Assembly: GCF_047948215.1 (NCBI RefSeq)
Contig: NC_134463.1
Span: 56,240,201-56,304,200, forward strand
Length of the DNA stretch: 64,000 bases
From: Lycorma delicatula
Lineage: Eukaryota > Arthropoda > Insecta > Hemiptera > Fulgoridae
Reading direction: 5' to 3'
The first letter of the stretch is position 1. Each line of letters opens with the position of its first letter. A program made the position numbers and the translations under genes. Shown here piece by piece: positions 11,457-23,909 of the stretch. The notes under the pieces were generated by a model. The model did no database searches, had not been told where the DNA came from, and saw only the letters and a program-made list of their open reading frames with translations.

Positions 11457-13564
11457 TAGTAAGTATGTGTTTTATTTACTGTGATTATAATCTTAGTTAA
11501 TTATAAATATTATTTAATTAATTTAATACAAATATATTCAAAATAAGCATTTTATAGCAGTTTCAAGAATTGTTAATCGAATATTAAAATATCCTTTCTC
11601 GTCAAAATAAGTCAAATATTTACATCGAGTTCATTTATAACTGTCGTTAGGATAAAAGGTCTCCCTTCCGTACATATTTTAATAATGAAACATTCTTTTA
11701 CAGATGGGAAATTTCGGTTTTGTTGTTGGTAATAATCAGCTATATAATTATTCCATTATTGCTCAGTTTATTGTTACCTGTCTACGGGAAAGCCAAAAGA
11801 AGTTAATATTTTTTGCGTGTCTGTATGGTATATATTGGTGTTGTTAGTTCCATTCTAGAACCAAAACGGCTGGACCGATTTTGTCAAATGAGGTGTCTCG
11901 TTAGCTTCATCTTGACATTGTGGATGACAAAAGATAGTCGACGTCATGAAAATAATAAATATGAGGTATTAAAAACGTTTTTAAACCTCCAGGAATATGG
12001 ATATTAAACGAAAACTCAACAAGATGGTTTAGAAAAAATAAATGAAAAATTATTAATTCAATCAACTTTTTATAAATTCAAGTTCATATATACTTTATGA
12101 CGTAATTGTTTTTTTTTTGTTTTGTTAATTATTTATTGCAAACTTTATTGATAATTCTGACATTAAGTATACTAAGCAAGAATAACTTTTTAAAATTAAA
12201 TATTGATAGATAAATAATAGGGATATTGCTGCCATTATCCATGAAGCATTGTATGTGAGATTTCCCATTTCTCCATTACCGAAATGTTAACTGAGCATTC
12301 AATTTGAATATACTAGAGGAGTTAAATTGCTGTACGATCAGACAAATTTAAAAGTAGTGGCACGTTTGAAAAAAAAAAAACGTGCTACTAAGAAATTAAT
12401 TAAGTTTTCTAAAACGTGAATAAGAAAGGTTTAAAAAAGAGAAAAAGTAATTTATCAATATTAAATGTGGTATTTTCAAAGAATATTTTGTAGTTATATT
12501 TATATATTTATATTTTATATTTTTCTAAAATAATTCTCAATTTTTGCTCTCAAATTAAAAAAAAGGAAAAAATAGAAAACTGCTTTAGAAATTCTAGAAT
12601 TTCTAATCAATCTGAGTCGCTGATTTCCTCCTTTTTTAAAAAAAAATAAAAAACATCTATCAAGAAAACGTTCTTTATGCAATGAAAAAATGATAAGTTC
12701 ATAAACTTGTTTTAAATATAGAAGTTCTATGCAATAGAAACAGATATGAATGTAAATTTTTATGTAAAGAATATTTTGGGACTAATATTACGTCGGGACA
12801 GATATTAAAACAGGTTTGAAGGATTGATTATGTTTAAAAATGACGAAATATGTAATTGAGATTAATATTTTCAGTTCCGTTATCATTGATAACAATGATG
12901 CAACTTTTTTTTTTTTAGAGGTGCCCTTATATATTTCTTTACTAGTATTTCAGTGAAATAAATCTCACTTATTTTAAAATGAATTTAACAAACTGAGCTT
13001 CAAACCTAAATTTATTTAATAAACAGAAAAAATTAATGATAAAAGTAAAATTTGTTAACTCTACTGAATGTGGAAGGTTTAACCACTACCAAAAATGATT
13101 TTACTATATTAATAAAACAATAAATAACACTATTTTCTAGGACACCGAAATCATCACTGAATATTGATTATCGATTAGGTTTTTTTATTACATCTCTACG
13201 ATTTTTAAAATTTAAAAAACCAAAAGTCTAGAAATAGAATATACAGAAGAATATTATATATAAAATATTTGAGGGTATTTTGAGAAAGGCACGATGATGT
13301 AAAAGAAGAATGTTTCAAAGATGAAAGATAAGCTCAAAGAAGGAGTAAAACGTGATAAGTGAAGCATGTGGGTGTTAGAAAGTAGATTAAATTCGTGTTT
13401 TTAACTTACGCGTAGAATATAAACCCTGAAACGTATGATAATTTTCGTTTAATTATTTTTAAATGATGATATCATACACGCTTTGGTTATCATTTATCAA
13501 TTTAAAAGCAAATAATGTCGGTTATGTAATAAAACGCCGACTAAATTCTAATAGGTTATTCGAT
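10471..13564. other. AT-rich DNA with one microsatellite
   Basis: Apart from the CA/TA run at 11406, nothing was recognised. The 64-codon open frame at 11813 has no recognisable similarity. Downstream exons of the GH18-like gene could hide here or elsewhere below 19.9 kb. Confidence 0.5.
11406..11457. repeat. (CA)n(TA)n microsatellite
   Basis: About 18 CA units followed by 7 TA units. Confidence 0.95.
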
Positions 13565-13995
13565 TAAAAATATAGGGTGTCCCAAAAGTAACGCAGGGTT
13601 TAAGTTTACAAAATTAACCTTTATTTATGCATGAACTGGCAAGGTTTGTGACATACTTTGTAAGAGTAAACATTCCATTTAATATGGAAAATAATGTACG
13701 GCAAATGACCTCCACGTCTCATATGATTCTAGCATAATCTTTTGATAAAATTTTCAATTACATTTTCGCAGACTTGTAGCTCAATTTTTGCGATAATATG
13801 TCTACATTTCTACGAGTACCTTAAGTTCAGGAATTATAGCTACGCGTGTGCTGTAAACCTTGAACTTTATAAATTCCCATAAATAAAAGTCACACGGTGT
13901 AAGATAGCATGACGTTTGGCCAATTGTGATCACTGATATAAGAAATCAACTAATCAACGCCCATTAAATTTCTGCTGTTTTTAATACTGCTTGTT
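13565..13995 (-). pseudogene. C-terminal fragment of a second Tc1/mariner-like transposase
   Basis: The plus strand begins AGGGTGTCCCAAAAGTAA at 13574, a common terminus of insect mariner-like elements. The minus strand reads, with stops and shifts, QLAKRHAILHRVTFIYGN (position of W-P-x-RSPDLTPxDFFLWG), then KVQGLQHTR, IIPELKVLVEM and ENVIENFIKRLC..HMRRGGHLPYIIF. The end motif GGHL is the usual C-terminus. Catalytic blocks further upstream are missing. No partner inverted repeat was seen. Confidence 0.6.
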
Positions 13996-14682
13996 TTTTT
14001 TTTATAAAAATAAAAAATAAAGGAAAAGAAAAAACTGAAACCAAATAATAATTTATTTATTTGGACTTAATTTTTTTGAAATTTAACAACGTAAAATAAA
14101 TGTTTGATGAATATGGTAATATTCCGACATATGTATTCTTTACTTTAATATCAATCGCTAACTAAAAGATAGTTATTTTAAAAGGACTTCAAAATTCTAC
14201 GATAACATTTCAAAAATACTATTCACTGAATGGATGGATTACAAACCTCTAACTTTAAATATTGATAAAATTGTAATATTGCGCTTCTTATATATATGTA
14301 ATACTGATAATCAGTTGGATATAATTCCAATTAATGATAACGATAACATTTCTGTTGAACGTAAAATTAAATTTTTGAATGTTTTTTTTAAATGATAGAT
14401 TTCTTTGGGGTGATGAAGTCGATTCCGTTTGAAAAAATCAAACCGTATTGTTTTGTCTTAATATTGACGTAAATTCCGAAATAAATTGTCATCTTTTGGT
14501 ATTTCGCAAAATGGTGGAACGAGTTTTCAAGATATGAAAATGGGCTGTTAGATCACTATTTGGCACCCCAAGTATGAATCATTTAGATCAATATATAGTA
14601 AACTGAAAATGCTAACTTATCCATATGTTTATATATAAATGAATTTTCAATTTTTGCTAAAAATAATACTCATTTGTTCTTT

Positions 14683-15303
14683 TTTTTTACTTCCTTGAAT
14701 CCATTTTGACTAGTTTCGGCGCGACGTCTGTACGTATGTATCTCGCATAACTAAAAAACGATTATCCGTAGGATGTTGAAATTTTGGATTTAGGATTGTT
14801 GTAACATCTAGTTGTGCATCTCCCTTTTTGATTACAATTGACTGGACCAAAAGTGTCCAAAAAAGCCCAACATCCGAAAAAAAATTGGATTTTGCACTTT
14901 TTCTTAACTGCAGTAATAAGCTCTCATTGAGAGATTTTCAAAGATATATCCTAAGCGGTACTTATTTCTATTGGTTCCAGAGTTATAGCCAAATAAAACT
15001 TTAATTAATGAAATAATTGGATCTTACAAGGAGAAGGCAAATCGATTTTTATCAGACTTCATCTCTTTTTTTAATTTTTTTTTTTTATTTAAATGTTCAG
15101 ATTTATTAATAATAATTCTGATTGTAAACCTCTGATTGTAAAAAAAAAATTGCGATAAATAATAATTCAATAGTAACAATAAAAAAAAAATCAGAAGTTA
15201 CTAATGAAACAAAATTTATGTACTTTTCATTTTAAAAAAATGTGTATATGTAATTTAATAGGCGTACAAGGAAGTCATGTGGTGTCCACATCAGATTTTT
15301 TAA
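14683..15303 (+). repeat. Repeat R690 copy
   Basis: Has the TACTTCC start but lacks the next ~70 bp, then runs collinear to GCGTACAAGGAAGTCATGTG at the 3' end. Confidence 0.78.
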
Positions 15304-15389
15304 AACATCCATCTGTACTAAATTGAAAAAATTATTTTTGTATAATATATATAACTTGACACAATATTTCGGCTGATAAGAAAAGACTG

Positions 15390-15690
15390 AAGTTATTGCT
15401 TCCTTTGTAATTTTTAATAAATTATTGAACTACTTAAAAACAAATTTATTTAAAATACCATTAAACAGTTTTCTTTTACACAAAAGAGTACTACTCTGAC
15501 TGATGAATTTTTAAATAGTACTAACTAAAAACAAATCCTGAATTTTCTGCATCGTGTTCAACATGTAGATAAATACGCGTACAAATAATTTTCAATAACG
15601 CCTCAGTAATTGTGATTTAATTTGTAGTAATTGTTTTACATTTAATATCTTTATGAGTTTACCTTAACTTATTATTTCATATCAATATTT
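15390..15690 (+). repeat. Repeat G, partial copy
   Basis: GATGAATTTTTAAATAGTA, then CTGAATTTTCTGCATCG and TTCAACATGTAGA, as in the copy at 41900-42440. Confidence 0.55.
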
Positions 15691-15699
15691 TTTTAAAAT

Positions 15700-17250
15700 T
15701 ATTACGGATTTTAATGTATCTAATTTATCATCAATTATGTACTTTTAAAGCTGCTCAGATCAAGGCTTTATCACAGTTTCCGTTGATCTATCCAGACAAA
15801 TAATGGGACAGTTCGTTTTTTATTCGTAGAATATCTTATCTACTCACTCCTGATATATTTGTTATGCACTGTTCAAAATAAACTAGTTATCAACGAAAAG
15901 TTTAGCAACATTTTCCCGAAAGAACTTATTATTATTGATATCTCAAATATTAATTAAATTCTACTCTCTAATTTCTACTCTCGCTAGATTAATACAATGA
16001 ATTTATCTTGCGTTTTGGTGGCTTTATGGTAAATCTTTTTTTAATTATTACAAATTTAGGTTTTACGCCATTTTATGATTTTACACTAATGATTTTACAC
16101 ATTTTATGATTTAAAAAATTTATATTTGTATAATTTATGCTGTTTAGTAAACATTACATTAGTACGATTGAACGAACTTGATCGCTTACATCCTGTTATA
16201 GCGTAATGATTATTACAAAATAAAAATTTTTGTACCATTTTGAGTTGGACCAGAATGCCTATCGCGACCAATCGTGTATTTTTGTAATGCTATAACAATG
16301 TTTAATCGCAAACCGATATCGAAATCAAAATCTGAGACAAAAAGTATTTACACAAATGCATATAGAATTCAATAACGAACTGTTGGTTCATTGAATAAGT
16401 TTAGTTAATTTAGATACTTAAGTCATGAAAAATATCTGTTTCAGATATAGAATTGAAAAATAAATTCGTTAATTTTATAATATATAAATGTCATATTTTT
16501 AAACGAGTGTGAATATGTCTTCGATTTTATTTAACGATCTGTATAATGCAATAAAAATAAAACCGATTTTTAATTTTAATAAAATTATTTAATTTGTAAG
16601 GTAACGAGATATTTATTTTTTTGCAATAATTATAAAAAAAAACTTCATAAAAATAATCTTTAGTCTAGATAACGATGTAGTAATTTGCCATTTACAGAAA
16701 AAACAAATCATGTTTAAACTTATTACCCATTAATATTAATATTTTTATAGAATATCGGATAAAAAACCAACCATATTATAAGTATTTATTTATAGCTCTT
16801 AAAATTTAGATAAATTATACAGTTATCTTAACTGTATGTTAGAATATTTAAATGACATGCAAGGACACGTGTATAGAATCATCCTCTTCAAAATGATATG
16901 TTATGATATGCAAGGACAAATGTTTCTAATACTAGTGAAATTGTCATAACATTACATGTAATGTTATAACTTATTAAAATGATGTAGTATTTGAATCGCA
17001 TATATTTATAGTATTACAAATCGTTAGTTTATGAATATAACAGTTTTATACATTGAATAATACTATCAATTGTTGCACACTTAAACCTACATCTGATATA
17101 TATATATATATAATTTACCAAATGAGATTTTCACGTATAAATTATTTGCATAAATAAATATGTTCATTTAAAATGATTATTTTAATAATTTAAAATATTA
17201 AATGTAAAAAAAATGTTTAAATATTTTTTATAATTATAATTTTATGTGAA
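15700..17250. other. AT-rich DNA, nothing recognised
   Basis: No coding or repeat assignment. Confidence 0.55.
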
Positions 17251-17394
17251 ATTGGTATTAAGGTACACCTCGCGACTGGAGAACGCTGACAAGCAGAAGA
17301 TAATGAGAAATGAAAAATATATTAATTTTAATGCATTGGTTACAAAAATCGATTTTACTTATACATTCAGAACTACCTCCTTCCACATACGTAA

Positions 17395-18150
17395 CGTATA
17401 TCAACGCCCAGTAAAAACTACTGAAAATAAATAGATGAAAATTTGTAAATACGTTCTTCTTACGTTGTAAATGTACATTAAAGTATGTATTTGAAATTAA
17501 GGGGTTGAAATGGAATAACAATGAATTTACTATTTTTTGAATTTCTCATAACAAATTAAGATATCAACTTGATTTTTGGTGTGTGTAATCTTCATATGAA
17601 TATCTAAAAACAAATTTCTGGATTTTTTTAAATTTCCAGTTTAAAGGGTATTTTTATTTGTTTATCCTCCGGAATCACCGTTAGGTATTGTTTTAGAGGA
17701 TGAGATAAATGATTTGTAGCGTGTGTGAAAATGCCATGCCTAATAGGGATTCGAACCTGGACCTCCGGATGAAAGGCTGAGATTCTACCGCTTGCGCCAT
17801 AGAGGCCGGCGAGTTTAAAGGGTAAAAATTATTTTTTTAGTTTTTTTTGAAACTCGGGTATTTTTTCATTTTAACAAATGAAGATATCAACTTGATTTTT
17901 GTTGTGTGCAATCTTCATGAATATCTAAAAACCAATTTACAGTTTTTTTATAAATTCTTCCTTGAAAAGGATGAGGAAAGGTAAAAAAAAAGTTTGAACA
18001 ATGATTGCAAATTTTCCCCATTTTCGACTGTACTAAACAAGATATTCATTAGATTTGGGCTTGCAAATACTGTTCAGATAATTATCTAAAAACCGTTTTT
18101 TTTTTGTTTTTTTTTAATTTCGATTTTTTTAAGGGGTGGACGGTGTACAG
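17395..18150 (+). repeat. Repeat I copy, interrupted by SINE-B
   Basis: Shares AAAAACTACTGAA-ATAAAT, ACGTTCTTCTTACG and ATCAACTTGATTTTTGGTGTG with 10275-10470. Within it, units of TATCAACTTGATTTTTG...CTTCATGAATATCTAAAAACC recur at about 17560 and 17885 and, weaker, at 18045. Confidence 0.6.
17651..17811 (-). mobile_element. SINE-B, tRNA-derived, with the SINE-A tail
   Basis: Perfect 13-bp duplication AGTTTAAAGGGTA at 17638-17650 and 17812-17824. On the minus strand the head is GCCGGCCTCTATGGCGCAAG with B box GGTTCGAATCCC. The 3' end carries TCATCCTCTAAAAC...GGTGATTCCGGAGGATAAAC, the same tail used by SINE-A. It interrupts repeat family I. Confidence 0.9.
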
Positions 18151-18513
18151 AGGTCCAATCAACACAGCCACTATTATTATTATACATGCGACGTGACTGG
18201 CTGCACCCGCCTCCGGTTACTTGACTAAAAAACATAAAATAAAATAAAAAATTGACCGCGAAGGGAAACGCAAGCAACCATTTAGCGCGGGCGAAGCCGC
18301 GACGAGGATGTTCGTATATAAATAAATATATTACATGGATTGAACGTCACTAAAATATTTTCATTAATTATTTTTATTATTTAGAGTTGTAATCTGGTTT
18401 TCATATTTATTTAAACAGAAGAAGAAGAATTCGCGCTTTTTCACATTTTTGAATATTTTAAAAACAACTTTAAAGTGATTATTTATAAATAAATATATAT
18501 ATATATATATAAA

Positions 18514-18559
18514 TAGTGCACTTGTACACCTAGTAGTGCACTTGTGCACTTAGTAGTGC

Positions 18560-18601
<42 letters not shown>
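18514..18601. repeat. 20-bp tandem repeat followed by AT microsatellite
   Basis: TAGTGCACTTG-ACAC-TAG units at 18514-18533, 18534-18553 and a half unit to 18563, then (AT)n to 18600 and another TAGTGCACTA. GTGCAC is itself palindromic. Confidence 0.85.
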
Positions 18602-18604
<3 letters not shown>

Positions 18605-18654
18605 CACTACACAATAAAACAATGTTTTTATCACTAAATATAGAAGTCATTTAT

Positions 18655-19190
18655 CACAGTTTACTGCCATTATGGCAGGTCCTTTCGCGGCTGCTGCTTT
18701 CCGCCTTATTCTGTCCTTTGGTAGCCTCTTTGTTTCCGGATATACTCCCTTTTCCACAATCCCATCTACTATTTTCTTCTTCTTTTTCAATTATTATTCT
18801 TCTACTATTTTCTCTTTCTTCTTCTTTCTTTCCTTCCATTCACCAAGCCTTCTATCGCATCCACTAATAAACACCTTCTTCTCATACAATGTCCTAGCCA
18901 GTTCCGTTTCCTATATTGTTACATTTGTTACATGATCTTGCCATCTGACATTTATCATTCTGCGTTACACCCTCAATTCGTTTTCTGTTTGCTTTTCTCA
19001 TCGTCCACGTTTCAGCTCCATAGAGCATCACACTCCAAATGAAACATTTATTAATCTCTTCCTTAACGCTAAGTTTAACTTTCCTTGTTAGCAGTCGTCC
19101 CTTCTTATTAAATGCCTGCTTACTTCTTGATATTCTTGTTTTAATTTCTATTGTGCTAGTCAGGTCAGGTCATCAGTTATAAAGCTCCCA
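18655..19190 (-). mobile_element. 3' fragment of a second LINE, RT C-terminus (RTE-like)
   Basis: The minus strand encodes, over shifted frames, STIEIKTRISRSKQAFNKK, then FIWSVMLYGAETWTM, then RMINVRWQDHVTN and finally K-D-R-x-R-R-K-A-A-A-A. These match the post-RT region of RTE-like pol proteins in order, with small deletions between blocks. The 5' portion of the element is missing (5' truncation near 19190). An AT dinucleotide run follows at the 3' side. It is a decayed copy that no longer codes for anything complete. Confidence 0.72.
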
Positions 19191-19895
19191 AATATAGAAT
19201 AAATATATGAATCATTATGAAGTAGTTTCTAAATTTAAAATATATATATATATATATATTAAAACATTCTCTTATTATTTCTGTTCAGGAATTCACACAG
19301 ATTAATTCTATTACTATGCAACACCCATGCAGTAAAAATTCGTTAAATTTTTAATGGAATATACTATTGATGGGTGTACAAAATGCATTCATTACTTGTG
19401 ATTAATAGTCTATTCTTTACTGTAGTCAGAATTTACTGAAGGGGCATGGAGGACGTTTAGTATCAAGTGTGCATACTCAAACCAGAAGTTTCTGCAAATT
19501 AGACAACTTGTACTTAATCGAATGATTTGCATCTTATTCCGGAGGTTCCAGATATCTAGTGTTGTTTTCTTAATTCATGGTTCGAAGGCAACTACATCCC
19601 TTCTTCGTGTAGTGAGTATTCTTCTAGCTTATTATACTGAATGATCACTAGTTCAAAATGTGTTCTTAATTAAAGTTTAACAAAATAGCAGAACATAGTG
19701 GCCGTGGACAGTTCTAGGAGCTGTTAAACTAAAAATAAGTGAATTGGCTGGGCCTCGAAGTGTCAACTTCCTAAACAGATGGTTAGCGCTTTAACAATCT
19801 ATCATTTACACACAATCATTTACTTACTATATATTAAAATTAGCTAGTAATTATAGCAGTTAAATTATATATATTTTTTTCTATATTGTACATAC

Positions 19896-20113
19896 CTTAA
19901 TAAGATCTAAGAATGTTTCCTTTCCATTATTTTTATTCGACCACTTTAAATCTAATTCAATACCATCTAAATCGCATTTTCGAAGAATGCTCACAACACC
20001 TCTGACGTAAGCACCACGTCGTTTTATGACGTTTTCAGCAGGATCTGAAGCTACACCTAACACCTGCAGGTCAGGATTTCTAGCTCGCATCGTTTTTATA
20101 TTGGATATCACAT
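19896..20113 (-). CDS. Internal exon of the same GH18 chitinase-like gene, carrying a degenerate catalytic motif
   Basis: This 218-bp exon has acceptor TCTCTTTACAG and donor AAG|GTATGT. Its two leading bases complete the codon opened by the exon at 57834 (G|AT, Asp), and it then encodes 72 codons ending at a codon boundary (phase 0). MRARNPDLQVLGVAS matches the GH18 'K-x-NP-x-L-K-V-L-L-S-x-GG' strand, but the usual GG is absent. CDLDGIELDLKW matches the signature strand DGxDxDxE: the first and third acidic positions are Asp, the second is Glu, and the catalytic proton donor Glu is Lys. Hydrolase activity is therefore unlikely; non-catalytic GH18 proteins (chitinase-like lectins, IDGF-type factors) are known. 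The frame is open and splice sites are good, which argues against a decayed pseudogene. The following exon, expected within or beyond 1-19895, was not identified. Confidence 0.85.
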
Positions 20114-20669
20114 CTGTAAAGAGAAAATAAATAATTTTAAGATTAAAAACAGAAACATTCACAATAAAAGTAATACATATTTTCTATAAAAAATTGAGGA
20201 TTATTAAACAAACTTTACAAAACTGGTATCTCATATCGATTTGAATTTTGTCTACTATCTTCAGTTTTTCATGTAATGGAGGCTTCGTATAACGAAACTT
20301 AATAAAATTGGTTTAAAGTCATTAATTTGTAAAATGATCGACCATTGATATATATATTAGAGCGATTAACAGTTGCAAGTCCACTGACCAAATAAATATA
20401 ATGGAAAATAGAGAACGTAATGTTAAGGTGCTTGTGATAGATTATCATGCAACTAAACGTTATCTGAAATCATTAAACAATACTTAAAGCTGACTCGTAG
20501 ATTTTATTAATGTCAAATCTGTGTACGAGTGACTGCATAAATAATAATCATAAAGTTCAATGTCTAGTTTATACTGAATTAAAAATTCCTTCTGTATGTT
20601 TCACACAACAATGTTAAAAAAAATGAATAAGAGAAATCTGTAAAAAATATCGCCCTTTTTTACAATTTA

Positions 20670-20760
20670 GGCAAGATATCAATAATAATTGATATCTATG
20701 ATTAATGATATCAATTATCAATCTATGATAATTGATATCAATAATAATTGATTAATGCTA
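20670..20760. repeat. Cluster of short AT-rich palindromes
   Basis: GATATCAAT-AATA-ATTGATATC is a perfect stem-loop; GATATCAAT or its complement recurs in the next 60 bp. Probably slippage-derived. Confidence 0.7.
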
Positions 20761-21059
20761 ATTTTAGCAATAATGAATCAGTTAATTTTAAAGATAGAAA
20801 AATACAGAATTCTTCTGTCTTAATGTAAACGTAATAGAAGCTGATAATTTTTTGCCTGTTTTTATTTCTTCCACTAAATGTAATAAACATTTTTAATAAT
20901 AAGTAATAATGGTAAATTAATAAAAATTAATAGCTTGCATTACGGTGTGCAAGCGTACTGCCGGGTTAATTGTTTAACAACGGATTTTTACAAATGAGGT
21001 GTAATTTTGTTCACAATAAAATGCTTAATAAATTTTATGGAAGTAAAAATTTGATCAAA

Positions 21060-21375
21060 CAAATAATTACAAAGATATTGAAGATTAAAAAATTGAAAGG
21101 GGTGCCATTTTGAAAATTTTCAAAAGTGATGTTTTCAAAATTTTTTATTTTCTAAAACAAGACAACTAAGAACTTAGAAAAATACTTAGATTTTCCAAGT
21201 TTAATTAAAGTAGGTTTATCCGTTCCTGAGAAATAATTTTTTTGTTGAAAATCACAAAATGGCGTCCAGAAGGAAAACAACAAAGCAAAATAGGACTTAT
21301 GTCGATATAAAATTTTTTGCTTATTTTGGTGTCCTGAATTAGTTCCTGAAGTTCGGTTAATACGCCCCGGAACAC

Positions 21376-21395
<20 letters not shown>
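21060..21395 (+). repeat. Repeat F, ending in CACTCTGTATATA
   Basis: Contains the pattern 'aaaatggc..ccattttg' and ends GGAACACTCTGTATATAT running into an AT microsatellite. Similar blocks lie at 46890-47150 and 48440-48740; such 'ACCCTGTATA' ends are common in insect repeats. Class not determined. Confidence 0.5.

Positions 21396-21410
<15 letters not shown>
21379..21410. repeat. (TA)n microsatellite
   Basis: Uninterrupted TA run at the end of repeat F. Confidence 0.95.
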
Positions 21411-21414
<4 letters not shown>

Positions 21415-23190
21415 TTTTTAATTAAAAAAATTACAATACTTTCTAATCAGACTGCAACTAGATCATTCCTAGCTGATAAATGAAAGAACAGTTGCAAAAT
21501 TTTATTTTTTATAAAAAATAAACACTGATAATAAATATATACCGTATTCCATATAAGTTGATAGCATATCAAAACTGTATCTGGTATGGATAGAATATTA
21601 AAACATCTACATTAATAAATTTAAGTATATGTATAAAATCAGCAGATTTTATTTTCTCCTATTTTACAGTGACAGAAACTCAAAATTACATATATAGCAC
21701 AGTTTTTCAATTAAAATTTCATTGTAATTTGTTCCCTATCTTTAGCTTGGAATCTGATTTATAAAGTCTATTATGGAAAATGTATTGCATTCAATTCTGT
21801 AATGTAAGTTTGTGTAATTTTTCTTTCTTTATCATATATTTTTACTTTATTTTTATAGCTCCGTCCTCATGCTTTCATTTACTGTAATATATATATTTAA
21901 AAAAAATAAATTGTAGACATATTTTAACGTTTTTTTATTATCTTTACGTATCTTCTTATTTTTACTGCTTTAAAAAAAAGTTAATTAAAATAATACTGAA
22001 TTTTTAATTATTAAGTATGCTTAGGATAATAAAAAATATATACAGACTAAAATAATCATATTATAAAATTATTTTTAACATATTTATATTAATTATAGAG
22101 TTATTTAACAATAACAGCTACGATAAACTTGTGTTACAAGCGTAAAATTATACCAAACACGCAATAAATTGATGTGGACACATTCTACAGTTCGTAGCAA
22201 TATGGGACAACATGATAATTATATTCATGAAAAATTACGGCGTGATGTATTTCTATAGGGATACAATAAGAGGAATACGGTGTAATAATAGACATCATAT
22301 AATTGGAGAAAAAAATTAATATAACTTGTGGTAAATTTTATGAATGATAAATAAAAATATATAGTTATATATATAAATATGTGTGTGTGAGTATGTGGCC
22401 TATAAAGTATATAATTATTAGCTGAGAACAAAATGTGAACTGAAAAAACAAGGCTAAAAATATTAAGTGAAACTATTTTAAGTAGGTCGTTGGTTTTAAT
22501 AAATAATTTTTCAAAAAATTATTAAATGATATTTATTTAATTATTTCGTTTAAAGACCTATTATTATATAGAAATTTAAGTTTCATTAAAATTTATATAT
22601 ATATATCTATAATAATATTAAATTAAATTAAGAAAGATTTGAAGATTGTCTAATAATTAAGCAATACTTATTTTTATAAACTTGACGGCTAACGAAATCA
22701 ATGTTAAGAAGGTTATAGAAAGAAGGCCTTAAGGCAATCATTCATTTGTTATAGATATTTCAACACACAGTATCAAAACGCTAACCCTAAAATCACTAAT
22801 GTAAGTACTAATGATTGAGATTTATTTCGTGTCCAAGGATAAATTCAATGAGTTATCTATCATTCCGATACAAATTAGCCAGTCATTCTTCGAATACCAA
22901 ACAGTTAAATGAGTTCATTGTAGATTGTTATTTACTACAGAATGAAACAAATAAATAAGTATTTGCTTCAACCATACTATTTCGATCTAAAAAATAATTT
23001 TCCGTTATTGTAATGGTTACTAACAAAGATAAATAAATCCTGATAAAAAGGCAAACAGTTTTATCCATAATAAAACACTGTTGTATTTATTTCTTGGTTT
23101 CTTTAACATAAAAAACCAATTTGTCATAATAACATTATAATATGATAATATGTCGTAACATCATATGAATATTTACCGTTGCTCACGTTA
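21411..23190. other. AT-rich intronic DNA, nothing recognised
   Basis: No repeat family seen in this stretch; open frames are short and compositionally biased. Confidence 0.55.
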
Positions 23191-23208
23191 ATTATAAGAC
23201 TAGCATAT

Positions 23209-23464
23209 CCCACCGGGTTGGTCTAGCGGTAAACGCGCCTTCCTAAATCAGCTGATTTCGAAGTCGAGAGTTCTTTTATATGTATTTGAATACTAGATCG
23301 CGGATACCGGTATTCTTTGGTGGTTGGGTTTCAATTAACCACACCTCTCAGAAATGGTCGATCTGAGACTTGTACAAGACTACACTTACATTCATACATA
23401 TAATCCTCATTCATCCTGTGAAGTAATACCTGACGGTGATTTCCGGAGGTTTAACAGGAAAAAA
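23209..23464 (+). mobile_element. SINE-A copy with B-box deletion and 15-bp duplication
   Basis: Perfect duplication ATAAGACTAGCATAT at 23194-23208 and 23465-23479. The segment between GAGAGTTC and TTTTATATG is deleted, removing the B-box-like sequence, so this copy probably cannot be transcribed from its own promoter. Confidence 0.9.
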
Positions 23465-23519
23465 TAAGACTAGCATATGGGTGAGTTATATTCAGTAATT
23501 ATGTATATTGTAGTATTAA

Positions 23520-23900
23520 CTCATCCTAGTCATTGTTAATTAAATCAATAAAAACGTCATGTTTTAGACATGTAAAAGAAGTGTCGGATGTAGCCGAAAA
23601 TAGGGTAGCACTATCGGTAGGATAATGACCAACATCAGGGTTCATATAGGTATTGCACATGAAAATGTTGTAAGGAGCTCTGGAAAGCGGGACAGATCGT
23701 GCAACTTTTAATCGGGAGTAAGGACCGTCTCCTTTCGGGAATGTTGCGGGTACAATACCATCTCGGGCGATGCCGGGTAGTGGCCGGACTTGCACCCCTG
23801 GACCTCCTCTTACGGAAGAGGGAGGAGATATAATTAGAAGGGCAAGTATGGCAGATGCGAAGGGATGGCTTGACAGCAGTGGAATCAGTCGATGAAATAA
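23520..23900 (-). other. GC-richer block, unassigned
   Basis: The minus strand has an 89-codon open frame (23526-23795) beginning VQVRPLPGIARDG if read through a non-ATG start, and the flank CTCTTACGGAAGAGGGAGGAG contains a short inverted repeat. The composition differs from the surroundings, suggesting a transposon fragment, but no family was recognised. Confidence 0.3.
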
Positions 23901-23909
23901 ATAAGGAGA

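Noticed and set aside
17258..17521. Overlapping open frames on both strands near a SINE
   Set aside because: They lie in repeat I, with no protein similarity recognised.
18544..18935. Open frames of 107 and 87 codons on the plus strand
   Set aside because: One is built from a TA microsatellite (Tyr-Ile repeats); both are antisense to the LINE fragment.
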